A stretch of DNA of 33,545 bases, from contig JAKLER010000009.1 in the NCBI GenBank assembly GCA_022711615.1, forward strand, positions 1 to 33,545, written 5' to 3'. Position numbers and translations under genes: made by a program. This document shows positions 1 to 7,457 of the stretch, one piece after another. Position 1 is the stretch's first letter, and each line of letters begins with the position of its first letter. Source of the stretch: Acidobacteriota bacterium (lineage in GTDB: Bacteria; Acidobacteriota; Thermoanaerobaculia; UBA5066). Under the pieces are notes generated by a model, which was not told the origin of the DNA, made no database searches, and was given only the letters and a program-made list of their open reading frames with translations.

Positions 1-583
1 TTCGGGCGTCGAGGAGAGAGGCGAAGGAGCGCCGTGCGCGCTCTTCCGCGGCCGGGTCGTCGAGGAGCCGGGAGGCATGGTGGTAGGCGAGCATCGCCCC
101 GTAGGCGTCGTGGGCGAGCTGGTCGGGGTCGGAATCGGGGCGGAGCTGACCCTCGCGGATCGCGGCGGCGACGACGCCGGCGAGGAGATCGATCCAGCTC
201 CGCTGGAGGCGGACGAGGAGGTCGCGGGTCGGGCCGGGGCGATCGTCCAGCTCCGTCGCCATCGCCACGAAGAAGCAGCCCCCGGAGGAGGGGTCCGACT
301 GCGACCAGGTGAGCCACCTGTCGAAGAGGGCCTGGAGCCGCGGCAGGCCGCGGGGGGCCGCGAGCGCCGGCTTCACGACGTTCTCGACGAACCGGGCGGC
401 GCCGTACTCGAGGACCTGGAGCTCGAGCGCCTCCTTCGAGTGGAAGTGCGAGAAGAGGCCGCTCTTCGAAAGATCGAGCTCCTGCGCCAGGCGCCCGATC
501 GTGAGCCCCGAGAGCCCGACCCGGCTCGCGACGACGATCGCGTGCCGGAGGATCGCCTCCCGGGTCGACTCTCCCTTTCCCAT
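1..583 (-). CDS. TetR/AcrR-family transcriptional regulator (3' end outside window)
   Basis: Reading the minus strand from ATG at 583 gives an uninterrupted frame to the window edge (about 194 residues). The N-terminus (MGKGESTREAILRHA) and the helix-turn-helix around residues 26-47 (LTIGRLAQELDLSKSGLFSHF-type) are typical of TetR N-terminal domains. The C-terminal part (GGCFFVAMATELDD, then a helical region) resembles a TetR ligand-binding domain, so it is probably a dimeric repressor sensing a small molecule. It is transcribed divergently from the FKBP gene, with 149 bp between them. A TATTTT hexamer sits 6 nt before ATG with an interrupted dyad just upstream, so autorepression is likely. 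The ligand and targets cannot be read from the sequence. The stop codon is not in the window. Confidence 0.88.
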   Translation of the reverse strand, partial: MGKGESTREAILRHAIVVASRVGLSGLTIGRLAQELDLSKSGLFSHFHSKEALELQVLEYGAARFVENVVKPALAAPRGLPRLQALFDRWLTWSQSDPSSGGCFFVAMATELDDRPGPTRDLLVRLQRSWIDLLAGVVAAAIREGQLRPDSDPDQLAHDAYGAMLAYHHASRLLDDPAAEERARRSFASLLDAR

Positions 584-614
584 CCTCTCAAAATAGCACG
601 ACCGTTCGTTCGGT
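584..614 (-). promoter_or_regulatory. Promoter and candidate self-operator of the TetR gene
   Basis: On the minus strand TATTTT (590-595) lies 6 nt upstream of ATG. Immediately upstream, at 601-614, is ACCGAACGAACGGT, whose outer ACCG/CGGT arms form a dyad, typical of TetR operators. It would sit between the -35 and -10 positions. The operator assignment is inferred from position and shape. Confidence 0.5.
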
Positions 615-732
615 GCTTCGAACCCGCCCTCCCACGGCGGCCCGGTTGCGCGTAGCATCCGCCGACGCTCGGCCGCAGGACCCTCCGGAGGCTCCGGACC
701 GCGGCTTCCGGGCGCAGGAGAAAGGAGTCCTG

Positions 733-1473
733 ATGTTCCGTAACCGTACGTCGGCCGTCCCGGCCCTCGTCCTCACCGTGCTCCTCGCAGGCTGCCAGAA
801 GGACGCCGGGGCCAACCCTCCGGCCGCCGCCCCCGCCGCCGCGGTCGAGCCGAAGACGGACGACGAGAAGACTCTCTACGCCATGGGGATCGTCATGGGG
901 CGGAACCTCACGGCCCTCGGCCTCTCGGCGGCCGAGCTCGACATGCTCAAGGTCGGGATGACGGACGAGGCCCTCGGCAAGGAGAAGAAGGTCAAGCTCG
1001 AGGAGTTCGGCCCGAAGATCCAGGCCTTCGCCCAGGGGCGCGCGGGCGCGCTCGCCGCGAAGGAGAAGCAGGCGTCCGAGTCGTTCCTCGCGACGGCCGC
1101 CGCCGCCAAGGGGGCCCAGAAGAAGCCGTCCGGCCTCATCTACACCGAGGTCCTCGCCGGCACCGGCGCAAGCCCGACCGCGACCGACACCGTGAAGGTC
1201 CACTACACCGGCAAGCTCGTCGACGGGACGGTCTTCGACAGCTCCGTCGAGCGCGGCCAGCCGGCCGAGTTCCGCGTCGGCGGCGTCATCCCCTGCTGGC
1301 AGGAAGGCGTCCAGCTGATGAAGAAGGGTGGGAAGGCCCAGCTCGTCTGCCCGTCGGACATCGCCTACGGCGACGCCGGCTCGCCCCCGCAGATCAAGCC
1401 GGGCGCGACGCTCGTCTTCGACGTCGAGCTCCTCGACGTCGTCAAGGGCCCCGCGGCCCCCGGCGCGAAGTAA
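733..1473 (+). CDS. FKBP-type peptidyl-prolyl cis-trans isomerase, lipoprotein (Mip/FkpA-like)
   Basis: This 246-aa protein has a lipoprotein signal ending in LLAGC (Cys21), a helical FKBP_N-like dimerisation region (about residues 45-125) and a C-terminal FKBP domain (about 134-240). Visible FKBP landmarks are VHYTGKL, GTVFDSS, GVIPCWQEG and AYGD, which carry the aromatic and Asp residues lining the active site. Proline isomerase/chaperone activity at the cell envelope is therefore expected. The start at 733 is chosen because AAAGGAG (721-727) precedes it and because it begins a proper signal peptide; the longer frame from 613 has neither. A strong hairpin terminator follows, so it is probably monocistronic. 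It is divergent from the TetR gene, but no functional link is evident. Confidence 0.92.
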   Translation: MFRNRTSAVPALVLTVLLAGCQKDAGANPPAAAPAAAVEPKTDDEKTLYAMGIVMGRNLTALGLSAAELDMLKVGMTDEALGKEKKVKLEEFGPKIQAFAQGRAGALAAKEKQASESFLATAAAAKGAQKKPSGLIYTEVLAGTGASPTATDTVKVHYTGKLVDGTVFDSSVERGQPAEFRVGGVIPCWQEGVQLMKKGGKAQLVCPSDIAYGDAGSPPQIKPGATLVFDVELLDVVKGPAAPGAK

Positions 1474-1485
1474 GCCGTTCCGAGC

Positions 1486-1518
1486 GGCGGGGCCGGCCCT
1501 CCGGCCCCGCCTTCGCTT
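1486..1518 (+). terminator. Hairpin terminator after the FKBP gene
   Basis: GGCGGGGCCGG (1486-1496) pairs perfectly with CCGGCCCCGCC (1501-1511) around the loop CCCT. A weak T-rich tail TTCGCTT follows. The 11-bp GC stem lies 12 nt past the stop codon and separates the FKBP gene from feoA. Confidence 0.75.
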
Positions 1519-1550
1519 GACGGTTCGGCGCGGCGCAGGCATCCTACCCG

Positions 1551-1862
1551 GTGGCTGAGATCGAGTTTCACCGCTCGCCGGCCCCCGACATGCCGCACAC
1601 CCGCCCCCCCGCGACCCTCCTCGATCTCCGAAAGGGGGAGGAAGCGATCCTCGACCGGATCGACCTCCCCGACGACGTCTCGCTCCGGCTCATGGAGCTC
1701 GGCTTCCTCCCCGGCAGCCGCGTCGCCGCCTCGTTCCGCGCTCCGGGAGGCGATCCCCGCGTCTTCCGCGTTGACGGAACGGAGGTCGCGCTTCGCTGCG
1801 AGACCGCCGCCCGCCTCCACCTCCGGCCGCTCCCGAAGCCTGGCGCGGCGAGCGCCACGTGA
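1551..1862 (+). CDS. feoA: Ferrous iron transport accessory protein FeoA
   Basis: This small SH3-like protein (103 aa from GTG 1551; 90 aa from ATG 1590) matches FeoA: TLLDLRKGEEAILDRID, then LMELGFLPGSRV, then the EVALRCETAARLHLRPL strand region. FeoA binds or regulates the cytosolic part of FeoB during Fe(II) uptake. The stop overlaps the feoB start by 4 bp (GTGA at 1859-1862), which indicates translational coupling. The start is uncertain: neither candidate has a clear Shine-Dalgarno. The GTG start gives a 13-residue extension that is not typical of the family, so 1590 is a real alternative. Confidence 0.9.
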   Translation: MAEIEFHRSPAPDMPHTRPPATLLDLRKGEEAILDRIDLPDDVSLRLMELGFLPGSRVAASFRAPGGDPRVFRVDGTEVALRCETAARLHLRPLPKPGAASAT

Positions 1863-3745
1863 ACGCGGCCTCCACCCTGCCGGTCCGGCCGGCCGGGGAA
1901 GCAGCCCCGCCGCCTTCGCGCGTCGTCGCCGTCGTCGGCCCGCCGAATTCCGGCAAGTCGACGCTCTTCAACAGGCTCACGGGCCTCCGGCAGAAGGTTG
2001 CGAACTTCCCCGGCGTCACCGTCGAGCAGCACCTCGGCAAGCTCCGGATCGAGGACGAAGCCGAGCTCGACGTCATCGACCTCCCGGGCGTCTACAGCCT
2101 GAACCCGCGCTCCGAGGACGAGCGCGTCACCCTCGACGTCCTCATGGGGCGGATGGAAGGGGTGCCGCGCCCCGACACGATCCTCCTCATCCTCGACGTC
2201 ACGAACCTCGGACGCCACCTCGTCCTGGCGGCGCCGGTCCTCGCGCTCGGCCTGCCGACGCTCATCGTCCTGAACATGGCCGACGAGCTCGAGCGGCGCG
2301 GCGGAGACGTGCAGGTCGAGGAGCTCGCCCGGCGCCTCGGCGCGCCCGTCGCCCTCATCAGCGCGGCGAGCGGCGAGGGGTACGACACGATCCTCCAGTT
2401 CCTGCGCGGGCGGATCGGCATCCCGCGCCCCGTCGAGCTCCCCGCCCTGAACGACCTGCCGCGCTGCCGCGAGTGGGCCGCGCGCCTCGGCGCCGAGGCG
2501 AAATACCTCCCGCCGGCGCCCCCCGTCTGGACCCGCCGGCTGGACAGCCTCTTCCTCCACCCGGTCGCCGGGCCGCTCGTCTTCCTCGCCGTCGTCGTCG
2601 GGGTCTTCCAGACGATCTTCAGCGCCGCCGCGCCCCTCATGGACCTCGTCGACCGCGCCGTCGGAGCGTCGGGCGACCTCGTCGGCCGACTGCTGCCCGA
2701 CGGGCCGCTCCGGAGCCTCGTCGTCGAGGGGATCTGGGGAGGCGTCGGCTCCGTCCTCGTCTTCCTCCCGCAGATCCTGATCCTCTTCCTCTTCATCGGC
2801 CTGCTGGAGGACTCCGGCTACCTCGCGCGCGCGGCGCTCATCGCCGACCGGACGATGGCGAAGGTGGGCCTGCAGGGGAAGTCGTTCATCCCGCTCCTGT
2901 CGGCCTACGCCTGCGCGGTGCCGGCGATCATGGCGACGCGCACGATCGAGAACAAGCGCGACCGGATCGCCACGATCCTGATCGCGCCGTTCATGACCTG
3001 CTCGGCGCGCCTTCCGGTCTACACGCTCATCATCGCGGCGTTCCTCCCCGAGACGCCGCTCCTCGGCCCCTTCCTCGGGACGCGCGCCGCCGCCCTCCTC
3101 GGCCTCTACGTCCTCGGCTTCGCCGCCGCCGTCGTCACCGCGCGCGTCCTGAAGTCGTCGATCCTGAAGAGCGAGCGGACTCCCTTCGTCCTCGAGATGC
3201 CGCCGTACCGGCGGCCCACGCTCCGGCAGGTCGGCCTCCGCCTCTTCGACCGCTCGAAGGTCTTCCTGCGACGCGCCGGGACCGTCATCCTCGCGATGTC
3301 GATCCTCCTCTGGGGCCTCGCCCACGTCCCGACGAAGAACGGCAAGGCGCCCGAGATCGCCGACAGCTTCGCAGGGACGATCGGCCGGACGGTCGAGCCG
3401 CTCATCGAGCCGCTCGGCTTCAACTGGAAGATCGGCATCGGCCTCATCACCTCCCTCGCCGCGAGAGAGGTGATCGTCGGGACGCTCGGGACGATCTACG
3501 GCATCGAGGGGGAGGACGACGGCGCCGGCCTCCAGGCCGCGCTCCGCCACGACCTGACGCCCGCGGGCGCCGTCGCGCTCCTCGTCTTCTTCGCGTTCGC
3601 GATGCAGTGCATGTCGACGATCGCCGTCGTGAGGCGGGAGACGGGCGGTTGGACCTGGCCCATCCTCCAGTTCACCTACATGGGCGTCCTCGCCTGGGTC
3701 GGGGCGTTCGTCGCGTTCCGCCTCGTGACCGCGCTCCTGGCCTGA
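1859..3745 (+). CDS. feoB: Ferrous iron transporter FeoB
   Basis: This 628-aa inner-membrane Fe(II) transporter has an N-terminal G-protein domain. G1 is GPPNSGKST (27-35), G2 lies in FPGVTVEQ, G3 is DLPG (74-77) and G4 is NMAD (139-142). Two Gate-type transmembrane regions follow (for example around SFIPLLSAYACAVPAIMATRT and SLAAREVIVGTLGTIYG). The size is at the short end for the family, with no C-terminal cytoplasmic extension. It starts with GTG inside the feoA stop. The MFS gene begins 7 bp downstream, so feoA-feoB-MFS-lipoprotein look like one unit. No Fur box was identified upstream. Confidence 0.96.
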   Translation: MNAASTLPVRPAGEAAPPPSRVVAVVGPPNSGKSTLFNRLTGLRQKVANFPGVTVEQHLGKLRIEDEAELDVIDLPGVYSLNPRSEDERVTLDVLMGRMEGVPRPDTILLILDVTNLGRHLVLAAPVLALGLPTLIVLNMADELERRGGDVQVEELARRLGAPVALISAASGEGYDTILQFLRGRIGIPRPVELPALNDLPRCREWAARLGAEAKYLPPAPPVWTRRLDSLFLHPVAGPLVFLAVVVGVFQTIFSAAAPLMDLVDRAVGASGDLVGRLLPDGPLRSLVVEGIWGGVGSVLVFLPQILILFLFIGLLEDSGYLARAALIADRTMAKVGLQGKSFIPLLSAYACAVPAIMATRTIENKRDRIATILIAPFMTCSARLPVYTLIIAAFLPETPLLGPFLGTRAAALLGLYVLGFAAAVVTARVLKSSILKSERTPFVLEMPPYRRPTLRQVGLRLFDRSKVFLRRAGTVILAMSILLWGLAHVPTKNGKAPEIADSFAGTIGRTVEPLIEPLGFNWKIGIGLITSLAAREVIVGTLGTIYGIEGEDDGAGLQAALRHDLTPAGAVALLVFFAFAMQCMSTIAVVRRETGGWTWPILQFTYMGVLAWVGAFVAFRLVTALLA

Positions 3746-3752
3746 GGCCGTC

Positions 3753-4943
3753 GTGTCCCTCCGCGCCGACCTCCGCGCCCTTCCCCGCGCGGTCTGGGTG
3801 CAGTGCCTCGCGACGTTCGTGAATCGCGCGGGGACGATGGTCCTCCCGTTCCTCCTCCTCTACCTGACGCGCGACATGGGCCTCTCGCCGTCGACCGCGG
3901 GCGCGATCGTCGCGCTCTACGGCGCGACGGCGCTCGTCACCTCCCCGTTCGCGGGGCGGCTCTGCGACCGGGTCGGGCCGATTCGCCTCATGACGGCCTC
4001 GCTCCTCCTCTCGGGGCTCGTCCTCCTGGTCTTCCCCTTCGCGCGGACGCCCGCCACCGTCGCTCTCGCGACCGTTCTCTGGGCGGTCGTCTCCGAGCTC
4101 TTCCGCCCGGCCAGCCTCACGGCGATCGCCTCGGCCGTCGGGCCGAAGCACCGGAAGACGGCCTTCGCCGTGAACCGCCTCGCCATCAACCTCGGCATGA
4201 GCATCGGTCCCGCGCTCGGCGGCTTCCTCGCCACCTGGTCGTACACCGCCCTCTTCGCCGCCGACGCCCTCTCGGCCCTCGCCGCGGCGGCGATCCTCGC
4301 GAAGGCGGGGCGGCCCGACCGGGAGCACGGCGGAGGGGCGAACGCCGCTCCGCGCGAGCACGTTCGCCCCGCCCATCTCGACCGGAAGCTCCTCCTCCTC
4401 GTCCTCGGAGTCCTCCCCGTCGCGATCGTCTTCTTCCAGCACGTCGCGGCGATGGCCCTCTTCCTCGTTCGCGACCACGGCTGGAGCGAGGCGCAGTACG
4501 GCCTCCTCGCCACGCTCAACACCCTCCTCGTCGTCGCGTTCGAGGTGCCTCTCAACTCCGCGATGGCCCACTGGCCGGCCCGCCGCTCGCTCCCGCTCGG
4601 CGCGATCCTGACGGGCGTCGGCTTCGGCCTTCTCGCGTTCGCCGACGCCCCGGCCATGGTCCTCGTCTCCGTCGTCGTCTGGACGTTCGGCGAGATCGTC
4701 CTCTTCCCGGGGCTGAACGCCGCCGTCGCCGACCTCGCCCCCGAGGCCCGCCGCGGCGAGTACATGGGCCTCTACATGATGTCGTTCAACCTCGCCTTCG
4801 CGATCGGGCCCTGGGCCGGAACGGCCGTCCTCGAGCGCTGGGGAGGGAACGCCCTCTGGGGCGCGGCCTTCCTCGCGGCGATCGTTTCCGCCATCCTCCT
4901 CTCGCGCACGGCGCCGGCGAGCGCCGAAGGAGAGAAGCCATGA
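3753..4943 (+). CDS. Major facilitator superfamily transporter (drug-efflux type)
   Basis: This 396-aa polytopic protein has about 12 hydrophobic segments. The MFS loop signature between TM2 and TM3 is visible as GRLCDRVGPIRLM, and NRLAINLGMSIGPALGGFLA fits the TM5 efflux-type motif C region. A charged central loop (around HGGGANAAPREHVRP) separates the two six-helix halves. It resembles MdtH/YceL-like multidrug exporters, but the substrate is unknown. The GTG start is 7 bp after the feoB stop, and the end overlaps the next lipoprotein gene by 4 bp (ATGA), placing it in the feo transcription unit. A role in iron or siderophore export is possible from context only. Confidence 0.88.
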   Translation: MSLRADLRALPRAVWVQCLATFVNRAGTMVLPFLLLYLTRDMGLSPSTAGAIVALYGATALVTSPFAGRLCDRVGPIRLMTASLLLSGLVLLVFPFARTPATVALATVLWAVVSELFRPASLTAIASAVGPKHRKTAFAVNRLAINLGMSIGPALGGFLATWSYTALFAADALSALAAAAILAKAGRPDREHGGGANAAPREHVRPAHLDRKLLLLVLGVLPVAIVFFQHVAAMALFLVRDHGWSEAQYGLLATLNTLLVVAFEVPLNSAMAHWPARRSLPLGAILTGVGFGLLAFADAPAMVLVSVVVWTFGEIVLFPGLNAAVADLAPEARRGEYMGLYMMSFNLAFAIGPWAGTAVLERWGGNALWGAAFLAAIVSAILLSRTAPASAEGEKP

Positions 4944-5395
4944 ATCGTCGCCTCGTTCCCTTCTTTGCCCTCCTCCTCCTCGCGCCGTCCGCCTGCCGGA
5001 AGGAGGCCGACCCGGTGCGGGCGACGATCGAGTCGCTCGAATCGGCCGCCGAGGACCGCGACGCAGAGGCCGCCGGCGAGCTCCTCGCCGCGGCCTACAC
5101 CGACGTCGAGCACCCCGACCGGGCGGCCGCGCTCGGCACGCTCCGCCGCTACTTCGCAGCCTACGAGTCGATCTCGGCCTCCTTCTCGGACCTCGTCGTC
5201 GACCGCAAGCCGGACCTCGCCCGGGCGACCTTCACGGCCTCGTTCAACGGCTCGCCGCGCAAGCTCGGCGCCCTCTCGGAGATGCTCCCGCGCTCGGCGA
5301 AGGTCCGCTTCGAAATGAACCTCGCCCCGGAGGGCGACGGCTGGAAGGTCGTCTGGGCGAGCTGGTCGCTCGTCTCGGAGGGGACGGGGCCGTAG
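4940..5395 (+). CDS. Small lipoprotein with NTF2-like fold (hypothetical)
   Basis: This 151-aa protein has a lipoprotein signal ending in APSAC (Cys19). It is followed by an alpha-helical stretch (ATIESLESAAEDRDAEAAGE), an aromatic segment (LRRYFAAYESISASFSDL), and beta strands ending in DGWKVVWASWSLV. This order resembles SnoaL/NTF2-like scaffolds. The start overlaps the stop of the MFS gene (ATGA), so the two are translationally coupled. No catalytic signature is visible; a binding or structural role at the membrane is inferred. It ends next to the convergent reductase gene. Confidence 0.75.
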   Translation: MNRRLVPFFALLLLAPSACRKEADPVRATIESLESAAEDRDAEAAGELLAAAYTDVEHPDRAAALGTLRRYFAAYESISASFSDLVVDRKPDLARATFTASFNGSPRKLGALSEMLPRSAKVRFEMNLAPEGDGWKVVWASWSLVSEGTGP

Positions 5396-5406
5396 GGGGA
5401 GGACGC

Positions 5407-5423
5407 GGCGCGTCTACCGCGCC
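5407..5423. terminator. Convergent-gene hairpin
   Basis: GGCGCG (5407-5412) and CGCGCC (5418-5423) form a 6-bp stem with the loop TCTAC. The hairpin overlaps the stop codon of the minus-strand reductase, between two converging genes. There is no U-tract, so it may act in either direction or not at all. Confidence 0.4.
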
Positions 5424-7399
5424 GGCGCCCTCGCCTCGAACGTCCGGAGGTCGAGGACCTCCTCGATCCGCTTCCGGAACTCGGCGGTCTCGAGCGAGCC
5501 GGCGAGCCGACCCGACTCCCTCTCGATCCTCTCGATCGCCTCGGCCCAGACCCGTTCCCGCCGGGCGATCTCGTCCGGGTCCTTCACGCGACCGAAGTCC
5601 TGGACGAGCTTGTTGTGCCGGCAGAGCATCCGGAACGCGTAGTAGGTGTTCGGGCGGCGGAGCGCGAGGCCGAGGACCCGGACGTCGTTGCCGACGCTGT
5701 GAATCGGCTGCCCCCACTCGCCGTAGCCGCCGAAGATCGTCCCGAGCTTCTCGAGGGCGCTCGCGAGCTTCGGCTCGTTCGCCCGCCGGAGGAGGGCCGA
5801 GACGAAGGGGAGCGTGACGTTCCGGAAGAGCGTCGGGTCGGCGAGGCGGACGTCGACGCCGAGCTCCTCCTTCTCGATCCTCACGATGTCCTCGGTCCGG
5901 ATCCGGTGGTCGGTCGCGAGGTGGACCCGCTCGCCGATCGCCTCGGGGCGGGTGAGCGCCGCGAGGATCCCCTCGACGACGCGGTCGACGGTGACGAGGT
6001 TGATCTCGGCGGAGCGGTCGGCCGGGAAGACCATCGCGACCGAGGCGATCGCCGCGGCCTTCGGCTCGCCGAAACGCGTGGCGCGGAGCGTGTCGAGCGC
6101 CTCCTTCGCCCGCCCGAAGGCGTTCACCGGGGCGTTCACGACCTTCGTGTCGCCCCGGTTGTTCCCGGTCCGCGAGTCGCCGATCACGATGGCGGGCAGG
6201 AGCTGGACGACGCGGAGCCCCTCCTCGACCATGTGCCGGTCGGTCTCGATCGAGGCCATCGCCTTCGTCAGCTCGTAGTAGTTGTTGTAGAAGTTCTTCG
6301 GGAAGACGAGGGCGTTCTCCTGGGCCATCGACCGCTTCTTCCGCCCGTGGATGTACGAGGTCTCGATGGCGACGTGGAGGACGAACCTCGACCCCTTCGC
6401 GCGCTGGAGCCGGAGCGAGAAGTCGAGCGCGTTCTTGCAGCCGAGGACGTTCGCCCGGAAGGAGCTCTCGTAGGTGTCGTCGAAGGAGACCGAGGCGGCG
6501 CAGTGGACGACGTGCGTGACCGTCCGCTCGAGCGTCGCGAGCTCGTCCTCGGGGATCCCGAGGCCCGGCTTCTCGATGTCCCCCTCGACGAACCGGAACT
6601 TGCGCGCCGCGCGCCCGCCGACGCCGAGCCGCGAGAGGAGCAGGCGGCCGCGCTCCGTCGGGGAGAGGACGCGGATCACCTCACGCGTCTTCGGGTCGCG
6701 AACCGTCTGGGGCCGAATGACGGAGACGACCTCCGCGATCCTCCGGTCCGAGGCCGCCTGGGCGAGGATCTCCTGGCCGAGGAAGCCGGTCGCGCCGGTC
6801 AGGAGGACGCGGAGCCGCGGGCTTCGCCCGCGGGCGGCGAGGGCCGCGCGGGCGTCGGCGCGTAGCCTCTCGATCCGCTGCGACACGTCGCGCGCCGTCC
6901 GGTGCGTCGGCTCGCGGAACTGGAAGAAGACGGAGCGGTCGACGACGCCGATCAGCTTCTTCGCCCCCCGCTCCACCGCGTGCGAGCCGGTGAGGCGGCC
7001 GAGCCGGCCGGCGACCCTCAGGCCGAACGCGTTCGCCGACTTCATCGCCTCGCGCACCTTCTCCTCGTTGCCGGTCACCTGGACGAGGCGGCTCGCGAGG
7101 AAGGAGGTCGTCACCTCGAACGGGTTCTTGTCGCGGTGCGCCGTGATGAGGAGCTCCTCCGGGTCGACCGGCCGGAGGACCTCGCGCCCCGTCGTCGCGC
7201 TCATTCGGGCGATGTAGCGGGACGGCGAGCTCTCCCAGAGGAACTCCCCCTCGGGGTGGACGTGCGGCGTCCCGTCGACGATCGGCTTCGGGGCGGCGGC
7301 CGGCCGCTTCGGTCGCGCCGGGCGGCGTGCCGCAGGGGGGGCGGCATTCGAGGCGGCGGCAGGGGCCGCCCGGCGTCGGCGGGGCGCGGCATTCGTCAT
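5414..7399 (-). CDS. Extended SDR / fatty acyl-CoA reductase-like protein (NAD_binding_4)
   Basis: This 661-aa protein has a disordered Ala/Pro/Arg-rich N-terminus (1-40) and a helical region. A Rossmann fold follows with the nucleotide-binding motif TGATGFLG (201-208), and YELTK (375-379) provides the catalytic Tyr and Lys. The segment HVAIETSYIHGRKK sits where fatty acyl reductases carry the Ser/Thr-Tyr loop. The family (male-sterility/FAR type) reduces acyl thioesters or modifies lipid and polyketide chains with NAD(P)H. The C-terminal 200 residues resemble the FAR_C-like helical tail. The start at 7399 is supported by GGAGGAG 5 nt upstream. It lies in the same direction as, and 58 bp downstream of, the phosphorylase, so co-transcription is possible. 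The substrate is unknown. Confidence 0.83.
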   Translation of the reverse strand: MTNAAPRRRRAAPAAASNAAPPAARRPARPKRPAAAPKPIVDGTPHVHPEGEFLWESSPSRYIARMSATTGREVLRPVDPEELLITAHRDKNPFEVTTSFLASRLVQVTGNEEKVREAMKSANAFGLRVAGRLGRLTGSHAVERGAKKLIGVVDRSVFFQFREPTHRTARDVSQRIERLRADARAALAARGRSPRLRVLLTGATGFLGQEILAQAASDRRIAEVVSVIRPQTVRDPKTREVIRVLSPTERGRLLLSRLGVGGRAARKFRFVEGDIEKPGLGIPEDELATLERTVTHVVHCAASVSFDDTYESSFRANVLGCKNALDFSLRLQRAKGSRFVLHVAIETSYIHGRKKRSMAQENALVFPKNFYNNYYELTKAMASIETDRHMVEEGLRVVQLLPAIVIGDSRTGNNRGDTKVVNAPVNAFGRAKEALDTLRATRFGEPKAAAIASVAMVFPADRSAEINLVTVDRVVEGILAALTRPEAIGERVHLATDHRIRTEDIVRIEKEELGVDVRLADPTLFRNVTLPFVSALLRRANEPKLASALEKLGTIFGGYGEWGQPIHSVGNDVRVLGLALRRPNTYYAFRMLCRHNKLVQDFGRVKDPDEIARRERVWAEAIERIERESGRLAGSLETAEFRKRIEEVLDLRTFEARAPAR

Positions 7400-7457
7400 T
7401 GGACTCCTCCGGGGAGTCTGATTGTCCCCCGAACGGCCGCGGGAACCGAAATTCGTG

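Noticed and set aside
1568-3550. 660-aa minus-strand open frame
   Set aside because: Antisense to feoA/feoB; composition is Asp/Glu/Arg-rich shadow coding from biased GC codons with no recognisable motif.
1771-3822. 683-aa plus-strand frame overlapping feoB
   Set aside because: Arg/Pro-rich +1 shadow of feoB without domain content.
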